A stretch of 64,000 bases of DNA from Escarpia spicata (taxonomy: Eukaryota; Annelida; Polychaeta; Sabellida; Siboglinidae). Made by a program: the position numbers and the translations under genes. Positions 53,717 to 64,000 of this stretch are shown here, one piece after another (the first letter of the stretch is position 1; every line of letters begins with the position of its first letter). Under the pieces are notes generated by a model. That model was given only the letters and a program-made list of their open reading frames with translations, searched no databases and had not been told where the DNA came from. The stretch covers positions 17,609,511 through 17,673,510 of the forward strand of contig OZ023213.1 in NCBI GenBank assembly GCA_963995525.1. The letters are read 5' to 3'.

Positions 53717-56150
53717 ATGCCGCGACTTATTGTCGTTGTCTGTACAGTTGCCTACGTAACACTCTTGTGTAGTCACCCAACGTAAGTCCTGCATAACGGT
53801 CTCAATAACGTTGTTGGTGGTTAGGGGAAGATTGGGACCTATGACAATAGAGAAACATTAAGCAGTGTTTATACTTATCACGATTTTTATTTTGTGAGTT
53901 GTCCAGAAACAGGTCATGCAACTTACACTTGCATGACTATTTGACTAATTACGACAATTAACGGAGCGTAACATCCCGATTGATGTTATGTGTTGTACCA
54001 TGATTGTATGCGTTTTTTATCGTGTATTTTTTTTATTATTTACTCATGGACCACACGTAGTGGCAAGTTGTCGATAATAGTATATTGATCTGTTAATAAC
54101 TGAAATAATTATTGGTACATTCTAGTCTTATTTATGATAAAACTCCTTTTTCATTTACAATTGTGGTCAGGCATCCAAAAGCTGAAAACTGTGGAGTCCG
54201 ATGGGCCGGTTTTTTGATCCAGTGCAACCGTCACACGTTCGATATGGCATGTGTGTGGCGTTCGAATATGGGTAAATTACGATACATTTAGGTTAAGGTG
54301 ACATCAATTAAACCGTTTCCTGGATGCTACAATATCAGTGATCAGTTGCTAATTAAAATATCACTTGTGGAACGCAGTGGTGCAGTCCTTAGCTCTTCGG
54401 ACTCTCAATCGAGAGAATCCTGGTTCGAATCCTAATGTTTCGAACATTCAGCAAGTTCTTTGGTTCTACGTAGTTCCAGTTCATTCAGTTTTATGAACGA
54501 ATACCTAGCTACAGACAGCGGTGGGTATTCAAATAATCTGCGGCGTGGCTGAAGTTTTACATAATTACTAATCTCTGAATGCATTCGTTATATTTGTATA
54601 TTCCCACGAAGAGGAGAAATGCGTGAAAAAACCCCGATTGTTTGCAACAGCCCTTATATGTCAGAATAATCAGCTATACTAATTAAGGTTTCCAGACCGA
54701 CTGGAGAGTGGTGTACTACAAAGAGAACAACATTAATTAATCGGTTCCTGTAAATATGGAATGCAAATCAACATCATGTATGAATATGTGTTACAAAAAA
54801 AGTCCGAGAGGTAACTAACGATACAATTAGTTTTACGATATTGATATTGAAGCAAATGTTTGTGGATGTATAACTCGTTGCACATAATGCCAGATGACTA
54901 GTGTAATAACACATCACGTTAAATGCATCGATCTGTTTTATATGTTAATGTTTTGTAATGCTTCAAATTACCCCATAACTTGGCTCAAAGGATATGCGGT
55001 TGGGTTCCCTTGATCCACTCCATATGCTTCCACTATTGTTCATATATTTGAAAATTGATATATCCCAGCTTCATATATACAACGATCATATCAAAGGACA
55101 TACACACGTTGTTTATATGATGATAGTGCAATTTTTAAGTTAAAAACTGTATTGTGTACAAGGTTTATTGTTGATGACATGAAAAGTGGTTTATAGTTCC
55201 CAAGCTTCCCCTATAATATTTATATTCTATGAATGTTTGTACTTCTTGCGCATTTATGCCACAATTAGAGCAAAGCTGGCATTATACATTATTGTGTAAT
55301 TAGTGTTCGATTTATTTCGTATTATAATAGTCATTGTGTAAGTTAATTAAAATCCATAATCATATCTTTTGAAATCGTAGAAGAATTCGGGATGCTGTAT
55401 TGCACATCAATTAAGTGCTCATCGTTGTGTATACAGTTACACCAAACAATGCATGAGCCAGGCATTGGTATGTCATAATCCATACGTTATGAGTTTACGT
55501 TCCAGATGTGCCTTTTCTCTACACAACAAACCTCGCAACCACCAGCCAGGCCGCTGTCGACAGGTTCCGGGTATCGGTAAGTTTTGATATGTTGCGGCTA
55601 GCTTGATACCTCCATCTGCCTAGTCTGATTGTTGGGGCCGTTCTGCAGTTACATAATTAATATAATAATATAGGTATTATTATGTTTATATTATTATAGT
55701 TGTGTTAGTTTGTTACAACGGATTTAAAGTCGAATTACAGTTGGACGCCGGGGTTCTAATTCCGGGAATTTTGAACACCTCGTACTATTTTTGGTTGCTT
55801 TGTGTTTTACTTAGCAAATATGTCGATGGAGTCGATGATTCCTACTAAAGAATTTACGCTTGTCATCATATTATTTTGAATAACGCTTTTCTTCAGTAAG
55901 ATTATCTTATGATGAAGCATTATATTTACTGTTATTTATTGGTTGATGTTTTTCAGTACTCATTTCAGCACGAAGGGGCTGAACAAGCGCCAGAACGATA
56001 TCGACAAGGACACCTTCCTCGCCGTACTGCGCGGTCAACGGAGCGGTAGCGGCTGGAACCGCGGCTTCCAAGTGAAGGAATCGTCCGTTCTGACGTACAT
56101 TCAGGAGCGCGCGGCGTTGATGTCAGTATTGCCACTTTACTTGATGTAGG
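53717..56150 (+). CDS. Tentative secreted-protein gene (signal-peptide exon plus candidate exons)
   Basis: Exon 1 53717-53781 begins MPRLIVVVCTVAYVTLLCS, a clear signal peptide, and ends at a strong GTAAGT donor in phase 2. Candidate exon 2 54171-54271 (AG acceptor, G/GTAAAT donor) continues the frame and adds three Cys (HPKAENCGVRWAGF, CNRHTFDMACVW). Candidate exon 3 55506-55576 (CAG acceptor, GTAAGT donor) continues in phase as DVPFLYTTNLATTSQAAV. A GC3-rich frame at 55970-56130 (KGLNKRQNDIDKDTFLAVLR, QVKESSVLTYIQERAAL) looks coding but does not join exon 3 in phase with the obvious splice sites; the in-phase frame stops at 56047. No domain is recognised. Possibly separate from, or the start of, the downstream paraoxonase-like gene, or a decayed gene. 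Confidence 0.35.
54375..54440 (+). other. tRNA-derived sequence (SINE head or tRNA relic)
   Basis: Contains a perfect B box, GGTTCGAATCC, at about 54421, preceded 38 bp upstream by an A-box-like TGGTGCAGTCC, and an anticodon-arm-like CTCTCAATCGAGAG. The T stem and acceptor stem do not pair properly, so it is not a functional tRNA. Confidence 0.5.
54441..55505. other. Intron-like non-coding stretch
   Basis: No recognisable element between the tRNA-like sequence and candidate exon 3. Confidence 0.35.
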
Positions 56151-56589
56151 TAATAAGCCCGATTTAAAAATAACTACTGATACACCATCTACCAATGAAT
56201 GGTGGTGATATGTTTCACGAGATGGTGATATGTTTCAAGATAGTAATAATAACACGCACATTTCCCAAAAGAAGGAGATGACAAGCGTAATTTGCAATAA
56301 TTAAGAAACATGCAACTTAATCTAGAATCACAAGAAATGCCACAACTTGTCTACTTCACTTTCAACTATTTTTTAGCAAGAGTAGTAAAGGCAACTATTC
56401 GTTCATATTATAATAACATTATTACTTCGCACATTAAAAATGGCAAAAGCACGGTCTTTAAAATACAGTTATTTCAGTAATAGCTAGTATCGTCTTGGTA
56501 TAAAATGTTACATGTGAAATTTTTGGGTGATAATGTTTTGTTGGAGCAGCATACCAGCCACACCCAGCCATCATAATTACCAGACACGT

Positions 56590-56935
56590 CATGGCATACG
56601 TATCATATAGAATGTTTTATAACGGTTTCTGATGGATAAAACATTCATTTGTTTTGTTGGTCAAGCCTGCCAGCCATATGCGGCTAATATCATTACCAGA
56701 TACGACATAATAGGTATTCTATTCACACAATATAGAGTGTTAATTTTCAGAACAATTCGAAGGTGGATAGAAAATATACAATTGTGAAACACTGTTTGTC
56801 AAGCTTTATGAATAATGTTCGTGAACTTTTGCTTTATGTTAGCCAATAATGGTAAATCATCTAGTGATATTGATGATATCACCGTGCGTAAGAAGTGCTA
56901 CCCCCACAACTTCCTAAGTGCATTACGCCATGCTA
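56590..56935 (-). mobile_element. CR1-like LINE 3' end (same family as 17570-20850)
   Basis: 56645-56935 matches 17575-17880 in the same orientation: CAAAAGTTCACGAACATTAT on the minus strand, the protein tail LPLLANIKQKF, and TTGTTTTGTTGGTCA at the 3' side. It starts almost exactly at the point where the RT-deleted copy's ORF2 tail begins, so it neither confirms nor refutes that the deletion is shared. Part of the 3' tail is repeated at 56570-56640. Confidence 0.75.
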
Positions 56936-57796
56936 TGTATGTAGTGCCAACACACTTACACTGAAGCTCCAGCTGTGGCGCGCAATAATAATGATTGCAA
57001 TAATTTTTTGAATAATGTGCACATTACCGTCGTCTTAACATTACCAAAATCGATCACGAAAATATTACTACCTTTCCAGAATTTAGCTACTTTTTCGCCG
57101 ACTAAGGTATCTTTATTAACTGAGGATATATGATAATGATGGCCCAACTGTACACCATCCTGAAAATTCTATAACTCGATGTCGCTAAAACCTACTGTTT
57201 TTTTTCACAAGATCTCGATTAATACTTTCGAGTCCAAACAATGTATGTATTAGCAAAGTAATGTCGTCTGCATGTCAGTAGTTGCAATTGTGGCTGAAGA
57301 ACCACGACCACACCTCCGCCCGCTAGCGCTGCGTGTGAGCACCTCTTCAGTTCTGCTGGGTACACTTTCATGACTTCGAGAGCACGCATGGGGGACGGAT
57401 ATTTTGAGGGCCACTCTTGCTGAAGCTAAACAAGTCGTTTGTCTTGTGCACCTGTGTGAACTGTACTAGTCTGACCGTAATATTAGTACGTTCTTTACTC
57501 AATGCTATTTTCCTGCTTTTTGTGGCACTATCTAGTAGGGAGCTGCACATGTAAACATACAAGTACTACGACTACGTCAGTTCACAATGCTATTTTTGTA
57601 ATGATGTGGCAGCTCTTGTGTATCAAATATAATAATTTTGTTTTCTTTTTATATCTTAAATGGTGGTTGTTGTGCATGGAAGGTACAGTCTTTAGTTTGT
57701 GATTATTTGCCTGTAATTATTTCGTCGTTCGCCTTTGATCATTTCGTGTTTTTCTTCGCAATATATGTACTTACATTGCTGTCCTACATCGGCTAG
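56936..57796. other. Non-coding stretch upstream of the paraoxonase-like exons
   Basis: No exon with paraoxonase N-terminal similarity was recognised here, so the first exon or exons of the gene below remain unplaced. Confidence 0.35.
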
Positions 57797-59918
57797 ATGA
57801 CGGCGCTCTTGACATCCAGGTGCTACCAAATGGACGGCCTTTATCACATCCGTAAGTTCTTGTGGCTGTTTTTGTTTGTTTGTAGTTATTGCTGCTATCG
57901 TTGGTGGATCGGGGAGGTGTCTATCGCATCATCATTAGTTTGATAGTTTCACCGTTTGGGATCTTCATTTTCAACAAAACACCTTATGAACATTTAATGA
58001 CTTGGGCATATTCAGCATCGTCATAAACCAGGCAAATAATGAACTGACCCGTTATATTCGAGGACAAATTGATATTCCGTTATTTTTGTTCGTCTCGTTT
58101 TTGCGCTTGGAACATATATTTTAAAGCAGTATCTGTCATTTATTTAATGCCAGACAATAGGAACAATGTTATCATCCTTCTAGATGGATAGGGTCGGGAG
58201 GCACAAGTTCGTGGCAATATATTTATGTTAGACTTCAAAAAGCGCACACATGGAGAAGACGCACTTGTCATGGTAGGCGACTTCGACAGAGCCGCATTCT
58301 CTCCTTCCTCCTTCAACTTATGGAAAGACCCCAATCGCAACAAGGTTTCTTGAAATATAAGACGTTTTCCTTAATTATCTGTGATCATAAAATGTTTCAC
58401 TGTTAGCATCACGTACACGAAATCAGTATTTGTATAAAACGTATAAACGTAGTTGTTTCTAACTTACTGTCGCTCACAGACAGTATATTAGAAGTAACGC
58501 AACATGGAATGTTGTCGGAGAGTCGAAATTGGTCTTGTGGTATGCCTTTTTAAAGATTTAATTACGTATATGTTGCCAACCATCCTTGAAACAATACAGA
58601 GAATATAGACATTTCGTTTCCACGAGAAGAGACGAAAACTGTACCACGTTCGAACCTACAAGGACCCAAAATTCACTCAGCCAGTGTTACTACATCATAT
58701 TCTCGTTACTAAATTCTTCCACATAGAAATATAGGCAATTTTAATCGTATTGTCCTTAATCCGGTTTGATACGCAGTGATAGGCATTACGATGACTGCTA
58801 TTGATTGCAGATGACGTTGTAATTCGTGCTTTCTGTTATTCTGAGCCATTTCCCGATTAGGAAACTACATGGTCGACTTTCGGTCGTTTTCTAGTACGAG
58901 GTAGACCCATATTGATAAAAGTCTCTTTGTTACTGAGAAATTAACTATATCAATCAAAATCAATGATGTTTTCAATACCATATTTGTTCATGTGCACCAA
59001 CAGCCTCATTGACATCGTGGCGACAGGCAACGACTCGTTCCACTTTGTTAACTTTTACGACTTTAATTGGATCTTGGATGTTTCGTTTTCAAATTCGCCC
59101 TGGTGATGTTTTGTCACCAAGAAGCGCCCTTATTGGAAAATCCCTATACTAATTTGTTAAGCAAAAATACGTTATTTTCCTAAATATTAATTTCGTAGAA
59201 ATACTATTTTCTTCAGAGAAACTCTCAGATTGCATTGTAACTTAAATAATACCCATAATTTTCTCCAAGAGAAACCGTGGTAAGATTTCCACCCAAACAT
59301 TTATAAACTAAACGTATCGGATCATTTTAGGTGGAAAATTAGTTTGTTTTTCTACCCCTTAAGATTAAAACTAAACATCCAACCCAACACAATTGAAAAA
59401 CGACATGTTGGTGTGGAATAAGTATCAATCTTCCCATCTTTTCACATTGTATATTTTACTACCGACCATATCCAGTTTTAGAAGAGTTTGACACAAGTCA
59501 CAATAACATTGTTTTCTTATTTTTTAACATTGTATATATGTTACGGATAATTGCATTGACAGTATGTAGTGCAACATGTTGCAGATACATATACATGGCC
59601 GAGGTTGGTAGGTAACGAGTGATGGTCTACAGCCGGTCGACGGACAATACTTTAAGGTTGAGGGAGGTAAGTAAAAAAGTAATTAAGTAATTAAGTGAGT
59701 AATTAAGTAAGTAAAAGCTTTATTTCATGATGGTGACCATGTTATTTCCTCGAGATTTTCAATGGACGACCATTTACATATACACATGTTGCTGCACCCA
59801 CTATTTATACAGCTATTGATAAAATATACAATTCACAGCATGAAATAATGAATAATAATAAATGTCATTACAATTAAAAACAACATCATTCAACAACTTA
59901 TCAATTCTAGACATAAAG

Positions 59919-60018
<100 letters not shown>

Positions 60019-60240
60019 AATTGACGTGTTTCAGGTGGTTCCGATGTGCTCAACTGTCGACCGAATCGACGTTGACGTGGCGACGGGAGATTTGTGGATG
60101 GCTGGACACACCGACGACTATCTGACACTGAAATATTTTATGTTACCTCACATCTCTATATCGCCATCGCGGATAAATAATGCTACATTGAGACTATTCA
60201 CCGTCATATTGTAAGAGCGAGAGAGACAGAATGAATATGT

Positions 60241-60296
60241 GTGGGCGCGTGCGTGCGTGTGCGTGTGTGCGTGCGTGTGTGTGTGTGTGTGTGTGT
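60241..60296. repeat. (GCGT)n/(GT)n microsatellite
   Basis: Short GCGT/GT tract within the last intron of the paraoxonase-like gene. Confidence 0.92.
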
Positions 60297-60492
60297 TTAC
60301 TGATTACAAATCCACACCCTGTTGCTCGGCGTAGATGTTTCGACTAAAGGAGTGCGACGGTAGCTCCACGGTGCGATACGTTGAGGAAGTTTATTCCAAC
60401 GACGGACGAAAAATCTCCGGTTCAACCATCACTGTTCACTTCGGCCAGCATATGCTCTTTGGGAGCGTCCTCACTAATGTATTTTTTTGAGA

Positions 60493-60498
60493 AATAAA
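60493..60498 (+). terminator. Poly(A) signal AATAAA of the paraoxonase-like gene
   Basis: AATAAA begins three bases after the TGA stop, an unusually short distance for a 3' UTR. Confidence 0.6.
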
Positions 60499-61400
60499 AG
60501 TAAAATTATGGCACGTTTAAACACAGAAGCCGTCATCATGTGTTCAGAGACCACCATCTGTTGTTAAAACGCTACCTTTGGAATCCTCTCAGTTGCAAAG
60601 GTAAAATCGCATTTTTCTGCGTTCATTCTTTTCTTTTGATCATTTATCTCTGATCTACCAATTTACGATGAATTAAAAAAACATGGTAGTTATTTAGAGT
60701 TATTAAATTTGTTCCCTGACATTGCGTCCGATTTATACTATGACCGAATGCGAATTTGTTCGATCCAATCAAACGACTGGGAGGTATTGCTACTCTGTTT
60801 ACACGTGCTGCTCCCTAATGGATAGTGGCATAAAAAGCAAGAAAATTACATTGGGTAAAGAACATAATAATAGTAGAGTAGTCAGTGGTTAAATTGGGTT
60901 ATCATTGGTATGAAGGTTGGGCATAATTAGTGTGAGGTATGGTTATGGTTAGGTTTATTTCGTGTTTGGCTTCTCTCTTATTATCGGCTCTAACAAGTTT
61001 AAGATCAAAACATTGTAATTGTAAAACAGCTGCCCTTGATTTGTTGCTCTAAAGGCGGGTGTAAGCTATTGCTCACTGAGTCACTATCAGTTCTAATATG
61101 TCCACCGTCTTGTTGTCTTCGCTTCATTTAATGTCTACAATATCGGTTATCATTTACAAATGTAGATGTGCATTGGTCTACCTTCACCATTGTTTGAAGA
61201 TTGTACTTTATAGAATAATGTGTTTTTCTTTGCAATTCTGGTTGACTTTCGGCGTCCTTCAAAGAACGATCCTACGTATGTTATAGTGTGGCATTCCGAG
61301 TTATATGCGTTTTCAGTTCTAAAGCTTTCTCTTGACCAATGATTTGTGTTGAAGATAGTATATATATGAAGCAAAACAAATAAGACCTGCGGCACCGTTG
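60499..61400. other. Non-coding stretch
   Basis: No gene or clear repeat seen. Confidence 0.35.
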
Positions 61401-61411
61401 CAACATCGCTA

Positions 61412-61618
61412 CGACGTCACATAGATCGGTGGAACATAATTTAATGATGTGGAAAATGCGTGACGTCGCATTGTAGCATAAACCGTTGAATTTGTCATTG
61501 TTATGTCGTGTTGCGACGTAACATGTCTACGAATATCCACTTCCCACATTACTGTGACGTCACAACGTCATGTAACTTAAGGAACAGATTACGTATTTAC
61601 GAAGTAAATGTGACGTCA
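61412..61618. promoter_or_regulatory. Cluster of CRE/ATF-type sites
   Basis: Two perfect palindromic TGACGTCA sites at 61555-61562 and 61611-61618, and two one-mismatch sites, CGACGTCA at 61412 and TGACGTCG at 61461. CREB/ATF family proteins bind TGACGTCA. No gene start is recognised nearby, so the role is unknown; a decayed repeat rich in this motif is an alternative. Confidence 0.45.
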
Positions 61619-61819
61619 CATTCTTAGTGGGTGCAGCACAACCAACACCCCTCATCTAATAAGGTAACGCATCCTACGATTCATACATGTATACCTAACC
61701 AATGCGCTCGTACATGTCATTCATACACACATAATATACATATCACAGGCTATACAAGTACACACATAAAGCATGGACCTCTTAGACTGCAGTGGTAACG
61801 CCTAATCCGGAAATCAGCC

Positions 61820-63090
61820 TTATTAAACTGGTCCGAATCTTGTTTTTAATATTTAAAGTAGTTTTCTTAACGCTTTCTAACAGTATTTTGTATGCTGATT
61901 TCAAATATGCATGCAGCAATACACAAAAACGTGAGCATTTTGTGAAATTTGCATTTAAATATGTTAAGTACAAATATGTAACGGTGACAAGCATCAGGTC
62001 ATCGCTAAGAGGTCATCGGCACAGTCGAAATATCGAAGTGACAATAGTTTTTTGAAACACAGTTGTTTTACTACAGCTGCATACAACTACGAGCGACAAA
62101 TATACTCCTTCGCAAACATATTGATGCACGTCTGAGAAATCAGAACAAAATAAATGTTAGTTAAAATAATGAATAGCTAACGTTTACATAAAACTGACAT
62201 ACCTTTGAAAAAAATGCAAAAAATACAATGCGCTCGAGTGACGCAGAACACAGGGAGCAGTCGTTGGTATACGAGTCTGGAGCTCTACAAACAGTTTCAG
62301 ATCGGGATACGACATGTTTTAGGTCTTTGGTTGTGTACTCCAAACTGCCCAAACGTGGGCTAACTCAGGAGTTTGTGATGTTTTTGCGCATGCACTGTGG
62401 GTAGCTTAGATTCATAATTTACTTTAAAGGTAGTTTGTTATTGGGATGTGAACACATCTATAAATGTTAAATTTCATTTGCCATTTGTCAGACCGTGTTT
62501 GGGGTTGGAACAGGTCATTTTGAAGAATGTCATGGTAGGTTCCAGTGATATTGCGATGTATAATGCTGTCGTCTGCAAAGAGGCGTATGGGGTATTGAAT
62601 TTTTTTATTTATGTCATTTATGCAGAGTAGAGGACTGGTGCTAGGACTGATCCCTGTGGAACTCCCGATGTAACATCTGTTGTGTCCGACAGAACTCCAT
62701 TTACTGACACTCTCTGTTTACGGTTTGACAGAAATTATTTGATCCAGTTTTGTGTGTTACCACTTACTCCGGAGGAGTCTAGTTTGGATGGAAGGCGTTT
62801 GTGGGGTACTTTGTAAAATTATATTGCAAATCAAGCAGGATTGCATCTAAGTGTGTCTTGTTGTCCATAGCTGTCATCCAGTCATGGACTGTCTTGATGA
62901 GTTGAGATTCACAAGACAGTCCTAATTAGAATCCATGTTGAAAGTGGATATTTAACCGGTCCGAACCTGGTTTTGCGATACAAAGTCGTTTTGTTCCTGC
63001 ATTCTAACAGTATGTTACCAACTTATTCCAAATCCAGTGGCTGTCTGACTCAAAACGGTGAACATTTTATAAAATAAGCTTTTAAGTGTG
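61820..63090. repeat. Diverged direct repeat pair (61820-61960 and 62950-63090)
   Basis: Shared order of motifs: ACYGGTCCGAA, TTTTGYRATA, AGTNGTTTTNTT, TTCTAACAGTATKTT, and GTGARCATTTT. The similarity is moderate. Between them is the LINE fragment at 62445-62945. Confidence 0.45.
62445..62945 (-). mobile_element. CR1-like LINE RT fragment
   Basis: Nucleotide-level relative of 31260-31700 in the same orientation: TTGCCATTTGTCAGACC, TATAATGCTGTCGTCTGCAA, GTTTATGTCATTTATG-like, GTAACATCTGTTGTGTCCGA and GACTGTCTTGATGAGTTGA are shared. It encodes, in broken minus frames, the RT core around the YADD region. Confidence 0.75.
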
Positions 63091-64000
63091 TCGCTTCTAA
63101 ATTCTAGCCATTGTTTATCACAACAATTGACAACATATATTCATACTACAATTACAACTTTCTACTTTTTGAGAAAACAAAACGAAATTAGTAGTATTCA
63201 AATGAACAAAACAACTGAAATCAAAAGAAAGTTGACACCCCTATGACAAATAATATATCCGAGCGCGGGAATATCGAATAACTTTACCTAAATATCGATC
63301 TCGAGATTGCCTTGACATGATCAAGTAAAAAAGCTTGGAACTCATAAAAGACCTCAATTAACCATATTAAAAGTTTAGCAAAATATATAAAATGGAAATG
63401 GAAATGGAAAAGGATGAAATACAAAACAAACTGAGAAATTGTTGAAGTAAGCCAGTCTCACTACAAATGGCTGCTTCCAGTGGTTGCATTTAATTCACGA
63501 GCGCCCGTGCTTCAATAACTCACAAAACTGATTAAACTAGACAATGTGTTGTGCTTAAGCTACTCCATAGCTTACTATTATTATTTACATATGTATCATA
63601 TGACATATCTCAATAACATCATGTCTAATTTAATTAATGTCTGGCTGCTTGTACGTGGCTCATCGACAACATATTCAAAGGGGGCATTTCGTGTTTTATT
63701 GATCATTTTTATTTTTCCATTTAAAACAAATGCTCAAGGTGTATGTCTGGTTGCCATCAGATTTGGACTCAGCTCCTACAAATAATTCAGAATCAATTAA
63801 AAAATGAACTTTATATCATAAAAGGAAGGTACACCTCTGTGACTCTCTGACTATATGGGAACAGATTACGTTAAACTAGACTTAAACTCAGAAAGAGTAG
63901 GGATACTCCGTACACTGACAGCCAGTGAATTCCAACCAGTGCGTGTGATGAAGCTGAAAGTGCGCTCACCGACAGACTTAAGATTACGTTTAGGGACTTT
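63091..64000. other. Non-coding right edge
   Basis: No gene or repeat recognised. Confidence 0.35.

Noticed and set aside
54375..54440. Functional tRNA gene
   Set aside because: A and B boxes are present but the T stem and acceptor stem do not pair.

Overview
The window is AT-leaning animal (metazoan) nuclear DNA: genes are split by GT-AG introns, most of the sequence is transposon debris, and there are long dinucleotide repeats, satellites and foldback elements. CR1-type LINEs whose first ORF carries PHD and SGNH-esterase domains, an MS4A-like four-span membrane family and a paraoxonase-like gene together suggest a marine invertebrate (lophotrochozoan or invertebrate deuterostome). I cannot name the species.

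Host genes are few. (1) A four-transmembrane MS4A/CD20-like gene is present twice in opposite orientation: gene A on the minus strand (exons 1-3 at 5586-775, the rest off the left edge) and complete five-exon gene B on the plus strand (38102-40815). (2) A paraoxonase-like gene on the plus strand (exons between 57797 and 60490) has lost key catalytic residues and carries reading-frame breaks. (3) A tentative secreted-protein gene starts at 53717.

The main architectural feature is a mirror. From the left edge to about 40.9 kb, homologous blocks occur in opposite orientation and in mirrored order around a centre near 21 kb: gene A with its upstream flank (1-9.8 kb) mirrors gene B with its flank (37.3-40.9 kb), and a set of non-coding blocks at 13.44-16.99 kb mirrors 25.21-31.04 kb. 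The 8.2 kb centre holds a CR1-like LINE whose two ORFs are open but which lacks the reverse transcriptase domain, a broken Ty3/gypsy internal fragment and TG repeats. The arms differ by several insertions (a PHD/SGNH LINE at 6.2-9.6 kb, a TA-flanked element at 30.3-30.9 kb, a minisatellite foldback at 27.7-28.6 kb, nested LINEs at 31.9-36.5 kb), so each can be dated relative to the duplication.

Right of 41 kb are: a MITE-like repeat; two head-to-head copies of the PHD/SGNH LINE (43.0-44.3 kb minus, 46.1-47.2 kb plus) flanking a satellite of about 137 bp period; an RTE-type LINE tail (47.2-47.7 kb); a nearly full LINE with an L1-type ORF1 (48.6-52.4 kb, minus) and one frameshift in ORF2; then the sparse 52.5-64 kb region with the paraoxonase-like gene, CR1 tails and a cluster of CRE-type TGACGTCA sites. 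All identifications come from reading motifs; no database search was run.
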